From Serpentinicella sp031432315 (lineage in GTDB: Bacteria > Bacillota > Clostridia > Peptostreptococcales > Natronincolaceae): a DNA stretch of 64,000 nucleotides. The DNA is taken from NCBI RefSeq assembly GCF_031432315.1, contig NZ_JAVKGO010000009.1, positions 1 to 64,000 on the forward strand, in the 5' to 3' direction. A program made the translations under genes and the position numbers. Position 1 is the first letter of the stretch. Each line of letters starts with the position of its first letter. The notes beneath the pieces were generated by a model. It was not told the origin of the DNA, searched no databases, and saw nothing but the letters and a program-made list of their open reading frames with translations. Shown piece after piece: positions 34,793-44,062 of the stretch.

Positions 34793-35535
34793 TTATATTT
34801 TAACAACCTTTGTTCCACAGCTTGAGCAGAACTCACTATCTTCTTCTACCTCTGTGCCACATTTACTACATTTATTTTCTACTTGTTCTGTGGCTGTTCT
34901 TGATCTGCTACTTCTTCAGATGCTGATGTATTTAACTTCTCTCCACAATTTATACAAAATTGATCATCTTCTGCATTCATGGTTTGACACTTGTTGCACT
35001 TTATACCTTTTTCTTCTGACAAATCATTATCTTTATTTTTTTTAGTCTGATTAGTTGATGGTATATTTACTGTTTTAAACACAAGTAACAGCTGATCAAA
35101 TTCGTTATATACTCTAAAAAGAATTGTACCTATAATCCATAGGAATAAAGCTAAAAATCCATATGAATAAATCCATTCTATATTCGCTTTTGCCAAATAT
35201 ACAGGTAGAATATCTTCAAACGCATAATATAAAATTAACGCTGATATAAACATGCTAATCCCTTTAATTAATTTTCCGTGAATATTAATGTTACTTAAAC
35301 CAACTTTATCAGAAATATTTTTACCTAAGTTATAAATGATAATTGCAGTCATTACTAGTATTACAGCTGTTATTATATCTGCTATTTCAACTGATAAAGG
35401 GCTAGTAATATTCTGAATCATTGGCAAGCTTTCAATAATTATCTTTGCCAAAAATAGTAATATAACACCAACACCGGTTTTTATAAACTCCTCTTTTGAT
35501 TGATTAAACATTTCTTTCAATGGATTTTGTTGCAC
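34793..35535 (-). pseudogene. multi-helix zinc-ribbon membrane protein (copy B), frameshifted
   Basis: The open frame starting at 35535 gives 218 residues ending QEQPQNK at 34879. The intact paralogue (30170-30913) continues with a second zinc ribbon. Here one C is missing near 34888 (TTGTTCTGTG against TTGTTCCTGTG on the plus strand). Restoring it lets the frame run on through CSKCGTEVEEDSEFCSSCG to a stop at 34793. The N-terminal membrane part and first ribbon (CNKCQTMNAEDDQFCINCG) remain, so a shortened product may still be made. A sequencing error is the alternative. Confidence 0.7.
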
Positions 35536-35723
35536 ACTTATCCTCTCCTTATCGTTTTTTGTAATAGAAATATAGTTCTTTTACTATATTCTACATAATA
35601 TTCTACATAATTCGCCAATTACCTTTTAAATTTTCACTATATTTTAATTGCAAACTTTCATAAGTCCTCAACCTAAACTATGTAAGTGATTCTTTTATTA
35701 GAATTGATATCTCTTAAGTATAA

Positions 35724-35763
35724 ACATAAAAAATAATCCCTGTTTAAATTCAAGGATTATTTT
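35724..35763 (-). terminator. terminator of the chemoreceptor gene
   Basis: AAATAATCC/GGATTATTT stem followed by TTTTTTATG on the minus strand. Confidence 0.7.
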
Positions 35764-35771
35764 TTATATTT

Positions 35772-37079
35772 TTATTGTGTTTTAAACTGTGCAACTAACC
35801 CAGTTAGTCCCTTGCCTACAGCAGATAATTCTTGGATTAAACTTCTCATTTCCTTAAATCCACTCCTCTGCTGTTCTGTACTACTTGCTACTTCTTCAGT
35901 AACCGCTGCTGATTCTTCGACAACAGCAGAAATTTGCTGTATGTTAGCACTTATTTCTTGACTGATACTAGATAACTCACTTGATAAATGATTAAGCTCT
36001 TTTACCTGAACATTACTTTGTTCATTTCCTTTAATAATATTAGAAAAAGCATCTTTCGTTCTATAAGACATACTTATTCCCTTTTCTACCTGCTTGTCCG
36101 CTTCATTCATAAACATAACTGCTTTTTTCATATTTACATTGGTATTATCTATTAATTCTGTAATATCTTTAGTTGCCTCTTGAGAATTTTCAGCCAATTT
36201 TCGTATTTCTTGTGCAACTACAGCAAACCCTTTTCCAGCTTCTCCTGCTCGAGCTGACTCAATAGCAGCATTAAGTGCTAATAAATTCGTTTGCTCTGCA
36301 ATGCTATTAATCAACTCAAGTATCTGAGTTATTTTGTGAGAATCTGATTGTAGTGTTTGTATATTATTATTTAAATCTCGAGTATAATCCGCAATTTCTT
36401 TCATGGTAGTGATATTTTCATTTACTGCTGAATTACCTAATTCAGCTTTTTCCATAACAACATCTGTTGATTTATCTAATAATTTTAATTTTTCATCAAT
36501 AACTTGAATGCTTTCAACTAAATCTTCAATAGCGCGCCCTATATCTGCGACCCCTTGGCTTTGTTCATTAGCTCCATTTGCAAGCTCCTGAGTGTTTTTT
36601 GATATCGCTTCGCTCGAAAGATCTAATTCTGTAGAGTTCTCGACAATCTGTTGTGAAGTAGAAGTAATAGTTTGAGTAGCATCTTGGATTTGTCCAATTA
36701 AAATTCTTAAATTATCAACTGTATGATTAAAAATATCTGATAGTTGACCAAATTCGTCTTTTCTTTTATTTTGTATTTTTTCAGTTAAATTATTATTTCC
36801 TATCTTCTGTCCTAATTCTGTTAAATCATTTAGGGGTTTTTTGATAAATATTTTTATCATGATGTAAGCAACACATCCAGCCAAGAGAATAGAAATAATT
36901 GTTGAGAATATGTTTACAAGTACTGGGTTATCCATGAATTGTCCAGCGTAATGAAGAATAGTCGCATTGCCCGTATTGATAGCTGCAAATGCAATAATAA
37001 TAAAGACTGTTAACTTAAATTGAATTCCCAATCCAATCTTTCTTAAACTTTTAATCCTTTTGACACTTCTGCTTTTCAT
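35772..37079 (-). CDS. methyl-accepting chemotaxis protein without periplasmic sensor domain
   Basis: 435 residues. Two membrane helices (~20-45 and ~58-82) are separated by only ~15 residues, so there is no extracellular ligand domain. Then a HAMP-like segment (KPLNDLTELGQKIGNNNLT) and an MCP signalling domain with the tip AEQTNLLALNAAIESARAGEAGKGFAVVAQEIRKLAENS follow. It probably senses an internal or membrane-borne signal. Single gene. Confidence 0.9.
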   Translation of the reverse strand: MKSRSVKRIKSLRKIGLGIQFKLTVFIIIAFAAINTGNATILHYAGQFMDNPVLVNIFSTIISILLAGCVAYIMIKIFIKKPLNDLTELGQKIGNNNLTEKIQNKRKDEFGQLSDIFNHTVDNLRILIGQIQDATQTITSTSQQIVENSTELDLSSEAISKNTQELANGANEQSQGVADIGRAIEDLVESIQVIDEKLKLLDKSTDVVMEKAELGNSAVNENITTMKEIADYTRDLNNNIQTLQSDSHKITQILELINSIAEQTNLLALNAAIESARAGEAGKGFAVVAQEIRKLAENSQEATKDITELIDNTNVNMKKAVMFMNEADKQVEKGISMSYRTKDAFSNIIKGNEQSNVQVKELNHLSSELSSISQEISANIQQISAVVEESAAVTEEVASSTEQQRSGFKEMRSLIQELSAVGKGLTGLVAQFKTQ

Positions 37080-37185
37080 TTTAAATCGCCCCTTAATAAA
37101 TAGATTAATTTAACTTTCTTCTTATCTATGAAATATCTATTCAAACCATCTAGTACTTGTAAATTTTATGTAACATAGTTTTTTG

Positions 37186-37468
37186 TTAATTTATAAATGA
37201 ATTTAAGTATAACTTGGTCCCAATAATAACAGGCACACTTCTTACTTTAACATCTATAATATTGTTTGAGGCTAATTTATGCTAAATTCAAAATAACTTC
37301 TCTTCTATATTTGGCATTATTTACTTCTGTAAATACTTGTTCTTTTGGTAGTGTATTAATATCAATTATTCTCATATTCTTAAACTGCTTCAAAGAGTAT
37401 TTATAAAAATGAATTGTAGAATCATTTGCATTTATTCTTTCAGAAGTGTCAGGATCAATTAATAACAT
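37186..37468 (-). pseudogene. decayed PAS-domain fragment
   Basis: The open frame MLLIDPDTSERINAND...SLKQFKNMRIIDINTLPKEQVFTEV is a PAS-domain N-terminal half of the type found in sensor kinases and cyclases (consensus DPxTGxIxxAN...LxGMxIxDINxLP). After AKYRRE the frame is lost. Two small frame changes restore YFEF and then LASNNIIDVKVRSVPV, the expected second half of PAS. No downstream effector domain remains. It overlaps the end of the HTH remnant by 14 bases. Confidence 0.65.
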
Positions 37469-37848
37469 CTAATATGCATTTTATTAAAAAAATACCAATA
37501 AGCTTTTCTTTTTCTTGTATAATCTCCTGTAAATGTTCAAATAAGAACTTTAGCATATTATCATGCTCAACAGCCTTAAATACTTCTAACAAAGCTGTAT
37601 TTTGTAGTAGGTAATGTTTTATGTAAGGTGGCGATTATTAACTTTTAAAAATATCTCCACCTCTTCTATTCCTAGTAATTTTGCTAGCTTTTGTAATACT
37701 TCGTTACTAGGAATTTCTATGTCCTTCTCTATGTTACTTATATAAGGATACTCACCCCGATTTTATGTGCTAGTTCTCTTTGCGTCAAGTTCCTTTTCTT
37801 GTCATTTTTATATACTTTCCTAATGTCATTTATAATTTCTTCCGACAT
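37455..37848 (-). pseudogene. decayed XRE/Cro-type HTH regulator
   Basis: The ATG at 37848 opens MSEEIINDIRKVYKNDKKRNLTQRELAHKIGVS and then hits a stop. A one-base frame change continues YPYISNIEKDIEIPSNEVLQKLAKLLGIEEVEIF, completing the five-helix XRE fold. Another frame change gives a helical C-terminal part, LLEVFKAVEHDNMLKFLFEHLQEI, which ends at 37455. At least two frameshifts make it a pseudogene. The last part is less certain. The rest of the gap (37849-38084, 37080-37185) is AT-rich with nothing recognised. Confidence 0.65.
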
Positions 37849-38084
37849 AAATAATGCTTTAATAAAAGTTGTGTTTTAATGCAACTTTTACTTAATCACA
37901 TTATACATGATTTAATTAAATTAATCCTCTCATTTGTAGAATTAGATATTTAATTGTATTGCTTTGTAATTTTTTGTATTAATCTATTGTTTTTTGTAAA
38001 CGTTCCTTCTTATAATTTTACGGACCCTTCATTTTTTAATTTACCACAAACTAAATAAAATCAGCCAATTATTAATATATATCC

Positions 38085-38112
38085 TAAAAAAAATAACCCC
38101 GAAAGGTTATTT
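38085..38112 (-). terminator. terminator of the nad operon
   Basis: AAATAACC/GGTTATTT with a short loop, followed on the minus strand by TTTTTT. Confidence 0.8.
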
Positions 38113-38127
38113 CTTTACGCATTCTCT

Positions 38128-38964
38128 TTATTTGTCTATCAACATACTCAAGTCTAAAGCTTTAACACTGTGTGTTAACTCGCCTACTGATATAATATCT
38201 ACCCCTGTACTTGCTACTTCTCTAACATTATTTAAGCTGATATTTCCTGAAGCCTCCAAAATAGCTCTACCTTTGTTTATCTTTACAGCTTGTTTCATCA
38301 TATCTACGGACATATTATCCAGCATAATAATATCTACCTTAGCCTCTATTGCTTCCTCAAATTGCTGTAGATTCTGTACTTCAACTTCTATTTTTACGGT
38401 ATGAGATAATGCCTTTCTACTACGATGAATCGCTTCTTTTATAGAACCAACCGCTGCAATATGATTGTCTTTTATTAAAACTCCGTCGGACAGGTTAAAT
38501 CTATGATTGAAACATCCACCTACCTTAACTGCATATTTATCAAAAACTCTTAAAGTGGGCGCTGTTTTTCTTGTATCTACAATTTTGACCGGTAAATCTT
38601 TAACTAAGACTGCATACTCTCCAGATTTGGTTGCTATACCAGACATACGTTGCATAAAGTTCAGTGCTGTACGTTCACCTTTTAATATGTTTTTAGTGCA
38701 TCCTTTTATCGTTGCTACCTTGTCTCCTTTATCAATTCGTTCTCCATCATTTTTATGAATTTCAACTTCTATACTATTATCTATTATTGAATATACTTGT
38801 TCTAATATGAAACCACCTGCAAAAACCCCTACCTCTTTAGCAATGATTTTTGCACATGATTGGTCTTTTGGATCAATTAATGTATCTGTTGTTATATCTT
38901 GAAAATTAATATCTTCTTTTAAAGTAAGTTTGATAATATCTTCTGTTACTAAAGGATTATACAT
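38128..38964 (-). CDS. nadC: nicotinate-nucleotide pyrophosphorylase (carboxylating)
   Basis: 278 residues. Quinolinate phosphoribosyltransferase motifs are present: ALNFMQRMSGIAT, DTRKTAPTLR, KVGGCFNHRFNLSDGVLIKDNH, and the barrel end EASGNISLNNVREVASTGVDIISVGELTHS. It turns quinolinate and PRPP into nicotinate mononucleotide. Last gene of nadABC. Confidence 0.96.
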   Translation of the reverse strand: MYNPLVTEDIIKLTLKEDINFQDITTDTLIDPKDQSCAKIIAKEVGVFAGGFILEQVYSIIDNSIEVEIHKNDGERIDKGDKVATIKGCTKNILKGERTALNFMQRMSGIATKSGEYAVLVKDLPVKIVDTRKTAPTLRVFDKYAVKVGGCFNHRFNLSDGVLIKDNHIAAVGSIKEAIHRSRKALSHTVKIEVEVQNLQQFEEAIEAKVDIIMLDNMSVDMMKQAVKINKGRAILEASGNISLNNVREVASTGVDIISVGELTHSVKALDLSMLIDK

Positions 38965-39003
38965 AGCCTTGCCCCTTTTCTATTTTTAAATTGAATTGCA
39001 CTG

Positions 39004-40584
39004 CTATGCCGAAGCTGTTGAATTATTTAAATGAGATGCTATTCTATAGTGGGCTCCTAAACTCTCTTTCCTTTTGATAGCGCCAATTATAATTGTTTCA
39101 GCAACAGTCAACATGTTTAATGTTTCCACATATTCTTTTATCGTGTCTAGATTTAAGGGTATCACTTCTTTTTTTAGTTCAACAATTTCAGTCAAAGCTT
39201 TTGCTAATGCTTTTTCTGTTCTGATAACTGATAAGTTTTGATTCATTATAGATTTCATTCTTTTTTGAATTAAAAAGTAGTTTGTTTTTATTGCCGTAGT
39301 TGTTGTATTTTCTATATTTGAGTGCATTGAAATATGCTCGGGAATATACTCATTCTGAGGACTTATTTGAGCATTTTTATTAACTGACTGGGCAACTCTT
39401 TTGCCAAATACAATGCCTTCTAAAAGAGAATTACTAGCTAATCTATTGGCACCATGAACTCCGGTACAAGCACATTCGCCACAAGCATATAATCTTTTAA
39501 TGGTTGTCTCCCCGTTAATATTTGTCCTTATACCTCCCATAATATAGTGTTCCGCTGGTGCAACTGGCATCATTTCTTTCGTTATATCTAAACCTATTTT
39601 CATACAGGTTTCAAAAATCATAGGAAATCTACTTTTTATATAATCTGAATCCTTGTGGGTTATATCTAAATATACATATGGACAATTTGTCTCTGTCATT
39701 TCATTATATATACTTCTTGCAACAACATCTCTAGGGGCTAACTCTAACATTGGACTGTACTTCTTCATAAAGGGGACACCATGAATATTTTTTAAAATAG
39801 CACCTTCTCCTCTTAAAGCTTCCGAAATTAGAAATTTTTGATGCCGGTCTTTGCTGTATAGCGCAGTGGGATGAAACTGAATAAATTCCATATCCTTTAA
39901 CTTGGCTCCAGCTCTGTGTGCCATAGCTATACCATCAGCCTTTGATCCGTCACAATTTGTTGTGTTACCAAAAATATGACCTATACCCCCAGTAGCCATG
40001 ACAAGCGCATTGCAGTAATATATTTTAAACTGATCCTCTCTATCAATAGCTAATACACCTTTTAGTTCTTTGTTATCTACTAGTAATTCTAAAGCAAAAA
40101 CTTCTTCTTGCACCTCTATATTTTGTCTTTTAGTAGTTACTTCTAAAAGGGTTTGTAAAATCGCCTTTCCCGTTGTATCTTTAACATGAAGAACCGACCT
40201 ATGTGTATGGCCACCTTCTCTTGTTAGTTTTAAATCACCTATTTCATCACGGTCGAAGGGTACACCAAACTCCATTAAACTTTGGATATTTTCTAATGAC
40301 GCTTCTACTAGCACCTTTAAGGCTGACTTATTATTATATTTTGATCCAGCCATCAAAGTATCACTGAAATGTATTTTGGGGTTAAAGGAACCAGCTATCC
40401 CTCCTTGAGCTAAATAAGTGTTATTTTCTTCTTTTCTTGATTTAGTTAACACTTTAACCTTTTTATCACCCCCAATATTAAGAGCAGTGTATATTCCGGC
40501 TATCCCTGACCCTAAAATAACTACATCACAAAATATCTTTTCTATTGTATTAAAGTTTATTTTATTTAAGATTTTATCCATCAT
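39004..40584 (-). CDS. nadB: L-aspartate oxidase
   Basis: About 526 residues. N-terminal FAD loop DVVILGSGIAGIYTAL, substrate loop LAQGGIAGSF, FIQFHPTAL, GEGAIL, and the C-terminal IMGGIRTNINGETTI with CGECACTGVHGANRLASNSLLEG. It oxidises aspartate to iminoaspartate for NadA. A TTG at 40590 would overlap nadA by 4 bases; the nearby ATG codons (40584 or 40581) are preferred. No strong ribosome binding site, so coupling to nadA is likely. Confidence 0.95.
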   Translation of the reverse strand: MMDKILNKINFNTIEKIFCDVVILGSGIAGIYTALNIGGDKKVKVLTKSRKEENNTYLAQGGIAGSFNPKIHFSDTLMAGSKYNNKSALKVLVEASLENIQSLMEFGVPFDRDEIGDLKLTREGGHTHRSVLHVKDTTGKAILQTLLEVTTKRQNIEVQEEVFALELLVDNKELKGVLAIDREDQFKIYYCNALVMATGGIGHIFGNTTNCDGSKADGIAMAHRAGAKLKDMEFIQFHPTALYSKDRHQKFLISEALRGEGAILKNIHGVPFMKKYSPMLELAPRDVVARSIYNEMTETNCPYVYLDITHKDSDYIKSRFPMIFETCMKIGLDITKEMMPVAPAEHYIMGGIRTNINGETTIKRLYACGECACTGVHGANRLASNSLLEGIVFGKRVAQSVNKNAQISPQNEYIPEHISMHSNIENTTTTAIKTNYFLIQKRMKSIMNQNLSVIRTEKALAKALTEIVELKKEVIPLNLDTIKEYVETLNMLTVAETIIIGAIKRKESLGAHYRIASHLNNSTASA

Positions 40585-40586
40585 TT

Positions 40587-41498
40587 TCAACTCAGTTCTA
40601 ACATTCTTTTTAAAGCATCATGGGCTTTTACCCTCAATTCTTTGCTAAGGGTTATTTCATTTTCCTCGTTTACTAAAGCATTTCTAATGTCTTCAAGGGT
40701 TGTTTTTTTCATATTGGCACATATTAGCCCCGGAGATAGTGAAAAGAACCTTTTATCTGGGTTTTGTTCTTGGAGCATATGAAGCACACCTATTTCTGTT
40801 CCAATTACGAAAGTGTCCGCTTGAGAACTATTTGCATAATTAATAATTTGTGAGGTGCTCCCGATGAAGTCTGCTTCGTCTTGTATTTCTGGTTGACACT
40901 CAGGATGAATTAAAAACTTTGCCTCAGGATAGCACTCTCTTATCATCTTTGTTTCGGTTGCTTTAACTCTATGATGAACAATACAATAACCTTCCCAAAG
41001 TATTATTTGTTTTTCTGGTACTTGCTTTGCTATATATTGTCCTAAATTTTGATCCGGTACAAATAAGATTTTATCTGATGGTATATTTTTTATAATATTT
41101 ACAGCGTTAGATGAAGTACAACATATATCACACTCTGCCTTTACTTCCGCAGATGTATTGACATAACAGACAATTGGTATGTTAGGATTATTCTTTTTGA
41201 ACGCCTTTAACTGTTCTACCTCAACCATTTCTGCCATAGGACAGCCTGCATCCTTCACTGGTAATAAAATCTTTTTATCTGGTGCCAATATTTTTGCACT
41301 TTCTGCCATAAAATGAACACCACTTAATATGATTATTTCTTCCTTTGCTTTAGCAGCTTCCTGACTTAGTTTTAATGAGTCCCCTACAATATCTGCGATT
41401 TGTTGTATTTCTGGAATCTGATAATTATGAGCAAGTATAATTGCGTTTTTCTTCTCTTTTAGTTTTTTTATTTCATTAATAATTTTGTTATTATTCAT
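40587..41498 (-). CDS. nadA: quinolinate synthase
   Basis: 303 residues, the short Firmicutes/Thermotoga-type form. The three cluster cysteines are seen in ECDICCTSSNAV, HPECQPEIQ and GLICANMKKT, and the start is ILAHNYQIPEIQQIADIVGDS. It condenses iminoaspartate with dihydroxyacetone phosphate to quinolinate using a 4Fe-4S cluster. First gene of the operon. Confidence 0.96.
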   Translation of the reverse strand: MNNNKIINEIKKLKEKKNAIILAHNYQIPEIQQIADIVGDSLKLSQEAAKAKEEIIILSGVHFMAESAKILAPDKKILLPVKDAGCPMAEMVEVEQLKAFKKNNPNIPIVCYVNTSAEVKAECDICCTSSNAVNIIKNIPSDKILFVPDQNLGQYIAKQVPEKQIILWEGYCIVHHRVKATETKMIRECYPEAKFLIHPECQPEIQDEADFIGSTSQIINYANSSQADTFVIGTEIGVLHMLQEQNPDKRFFSLSPGLICANMKKTTLEDIRNALVNEENEITLSKELRVKAHDALKRMLELS

Positions 41499-41529
41499 AA
41501 AACACTATCCTTTCAAAATGTGTTTACAT

Positions 41530-41580
41530 GTGTCTTGTCACTTTGTGGGTTAGTATATCATATTTTATTTACTCATACAA
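41530..41580 (-). promoter_or_regulatory. nadABC promoter with possible NiaR-type operator
   Basis: TTGTAT, 17 bases, TATACT on the minus strand (41552-41580). Just downstream lies the imperfect inverted repeat GTGACAAGACAC (about 41531-41542), positioned where the NAD-responsive repressor NiaR/YrxA acts in other Firmicutes. The operator call is inference by position and TGTC content. Confidence 0.5.
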
Positions 41581-41587
41581 TAGTGAC

Positions 41588-41623
41588 AAAAATCTCCATG
41601 TCTATTAAACATGGAGATTTTTT
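41588..41623. terminator. terminator downstream of the second chemoreceptor gene
   Basis: AAAAATCTCCATG/CATGGAGATTTTTT with a 9-base loop; T tracts are present in both directions. Confidence 0.8.
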
Positions 41624-41717
41624 ATAGTTTAGCAAATTCACAACTAAATTTTTTCAAAGAAGTGGCTTAATAAATGTATAATCTATTCTTCAAACTTAAT
41701 TTATATAGCCTCTAATA

Positions 41718-43706
41718 TTAATACTTAAACTTTGAAATGCTTTGTTGCATGTCTTCTGCTAATTGTGCTAACGCTTCACTTGCACTAGCGATTTCACCCA
41801 TTGATGCGGTCTGTTCTTCAACAGATGCAGAAGCTTCCTGCGTTCCTGCTGCATTTTCTTCCGCAACTGCGGCTAAATTTTGCATAACATTAGCCAATTC
41901 ATTTTTCATTTTATCCATAGCCTCTACTGAACTAACTGATTTACTAACAGTATCTTTAACATTTTCTATTTGCATAGAAATGCCCTCAAATTTCTTTTCT
42001 GTTACATCAACACTACTTACTTGCTCTTCTATAATTGTTAAAACCTCTTGCATTGTTTTAACAGAATTTTGTGAATTTCTTTGTAACACTTTTAACATAT
42101 TGTCAATATCCTTTACTGAACGAGTTGATTGTTCTGCTAGTGTTCTTATTTCCTCTGCCACTACTGCAAATCCTTTGCCTGCTTCTCCGGCCCTGGCCGC
42201 TTCAATTGCTGCGTTTAGTGCTAATAAGTTTGTTTGTTCTGCTATACTTTCAATTAATCGACTTGCTTCATTTATTTTTTCAGCGCTCTGATTTGTATCA
42301 ATAGTAGATTGATAAATGGCTTTTATTGCTCTATCACTATCTTTGGTTTTATTAATTAATAACTTAATATTTTCTACGCCATCGTCCTTAAGCTCTGTCA
42401 ACTCGTTCGTTGCATTTGTTATTTGTGCCATATCTTCTAGATCTTCTTCTATAATTGAGCTTAATTCCACTGTTTTAGACACGCCACCTTCAGTGTCTTT
42501 AGCTTGTTCATTTGCACTTAGTGCTATCTCCTCAATCGTTCTAGCAACTTCATCTGCTGCCGTAGACGATTGGTGACTTGTAGCTGTTAATTCCTCAGAA
42601 GATGAAGCAACCTGTTGAGAAATATTTGTAACTTGTCTTAAAAATTCTCTTAAATTCTCCATAACAGTTTGTATAGAGAAAGCTAATAATCCAACCTCAT
42701 CTTTCCTTTTAGTGAATTTGCTTGGCACATTCTCTGTAATATCCAAAGCGGCAATTTTATCTGCATAGGAAATTGTTTTTATGATAGGATTACAGATAGA
42801 ATTTCCTATTAAATAGGAAATTGTTATACTTATAACTAAAATAATTAAAGCTATTATTATAATATTTCTTTGTAATCTAGGAAGTGCAGAAAGTACCTCA
42901 TCCTGATTTGCTACAGTGACAATTATCCATTCGCTACCTTCTATTGGTGCGTATGCTGAGTATAAGTTATCTGATCCAAAGGAATAAGCATTAATACCTC
43001 TTTTTTCATCAATTACTCTACTAACATGATTTGCTACAGATTCAATTGAAGGATTGTCTTTTACATCTTCAATTGGATTCCATTGGTTAAATACATGGTC
43101 TCTATTAGGATGTGCTACCACTGTACCCTCATGATTGATCATATAGGCATAACCTTGTTCACCTATACCTAAGCCGTCCGTAACATTGCTCAGTGCAACT
43201 CCATCTCTTCTTCCAATGAGCACGCCTACCACACTACCGTCTCTTTCTATAGGAACGGCATACATCATGACAATTTCATTTGTAAGTGCACTTACTATTA
43301 GATCTGACACATTTGCTTCACCATTAAAAGCCAGTTGTATGTAGTTTCTATCACCTAGCTGTGCAGTATCGCCATTATTATAATAAGCTGTACCATCAGG
43401 AGTAACAATACCAAGTGCAAGAAAATTTGATCGTTCTGCTTGTCTTTGTAATATTGGTTGTTGTTGTTCCCAATCCATCCCTTCAATTTCTTCTGTTCTG
43501 GCTAAAACTTCTAAAGTTCTAATTTGTGTTTCTATACGACTTTCTGATAATCTAGCACCTTCAAAAGTTAACTGCTCTAAAGACTTTTCAACTTCATTAC
43601 TAACTGCATTTCGAGTTGTATTTATAGATACTAAACTATATACCATGGATACAACTAAAATTAATATGGAAAAACATAAAATTAGATTCCATTTAATACT
43701 TTTCAT
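41718..43706 (-). CDS. methyl-accepting chemotaxis protein with dCache sensor
   Basis: 662 residues. Membrane helix (~8-28), extracytoplasmic double Cache domain (~35-280; YYNNGDTAQLGDRNYIQ, YAMINHEGTVVAHPNRDHV), second membrane helix (~285-305), HAMP, and an MCP signalling domain with the tip AEQTNLLALNAAIEAARAGEAGKGFAVVAEEIRTLAEQS. dCache domains bind amino acids and other small ligands. An unassigned structured leader with its own terminator lies upstream (43871-43988). Confidence 0.93.
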   Translation of the reverse strand: MKSIKWNLILCFSILILVVSMVYSLVSINTTRNAVSNEVEKSLEQLTFEGARLSESRIETQIRTLEVLARTEEIEGMDWEQQQPILQRQAERSNFLALGIVTPDGTAYYNNGDTAQLGDRNYIQLAFNGEANVSDLIVSALTNEIVMMYAVPIERDGSVVGVLIGRRDGVALSNVTDGLGIGEQGYAYMINHEGTVVAHPNRDHVFNQWNPIEDVKDNPSIESVANHVSRVIDEKRGINAYSFGSDNLYSAYAPIEGSEWIIVTVANQDEVLSALPRLQRNIIIIALIILVISITISYLIGNSICNPIIKTISYADKIAALDITENVPSKFTKRKDEVGLLAFSIQTVMENLREFLRQVTNISQQVASSSEELTATSHQSSTAADEVARTIEEIALSANEQAKDTEGGVSKTVELSSIIEEDLEDMAQITNATNELTELKDDGVENIKLLINKTKDSDRAIKAIYQSTIDTNQSAEKINEASRLIESIAEQTNLLALNAAIEAARAGEAGKGFAVVAEEIRTLAEQSTRSVKDIDNMLKVLQRNSQNSVKTMQEVLTIIEEQVSSVDVTEKKFEGISMQIENVKDTVSKSVSSVEAMDKMKNELANVMQNLAAVAEENAAGTQEASASVEEQTASMGEIASASEALAQLAEDMQQSISKFKY

Positions 43707-43870
43707 GGTTTAGCCTCCTTATTTATATTTATATTTATTTTTGTATTGCAAATTAATACAACTTTCTATGGAATAAGACTATTTTACACAAAATATGCTT
43801 ATTTTTTTGTCGAAGTTTGTGTTATATACATTCTTTTTTGAATTAGGCCTTTAGTACTAAATAGAATTCC

Positions 43871-43988
43871 ATAAAAAAAGTGGCTCTCACCACTTTCCCT
43901 AGAAAACCCTAGGTTTCATTCGTCAACAGCGAAGCTGTCTGAGCACCTTCCTTACTACGAAGGGGATTTTCGCCTATACCCCTGTTTT
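43871..43988 (-). ncRNA. unassigned structured leader RNA with terminator hairpin
   Basis: Minus strand, in order: GGGG(tataggcgaaaat)CCCC; TTCGT...ACGAA enclosing a purine-rich internal loop (AGTAAGGAAGGTGCTCAG) and an ACAGC/GCTGT hairpin; CCTAG/CTAGG hairpin; then AGTGG/CCACT followed by TTTTTTT as terminator. This aptamer-plus-terminator layout upstream of a chemoreceptor suggests a riboswitch or attenuator. It does not contain the GEMM-I core I would expect for cyclic di-GMP, and I cannot match it to another class. The plus strand also has a hairpin plus GTTTTT at 43961-43987. Confidence 0.5.
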
Positions 43989-44022
43989 TAATTGGTAAAA
44001 AAGTAGAACTTTCCTACTATAT

Positions 44023-44053
44023 AAAAAAAAGAGGAATAACATCCTCTTTTTTT
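44023..44053 (-). terminator. terminator of the monooxygenase-like gene
   Basis: AGAGGA/TCCTCT stem with long A and T tracts on both sides, 10 bases after the stop codon. A second small hairpin AGTAG/CTACT followed by TTTTTT lies at about 43997-44019. Confidence 0.8.
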
Positions 44054-44062
44054 ATAAATCTT

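Noticed and set aside
43961..43987. Plus-strand terminator AGGGG/CCCCT followed by GTTTTT as the main explanation of the 43.9 kb element
   Set aside because: No plus-strand gene precedes it, and the minus strand explains more of the structure, though it cannot be fully excluded.
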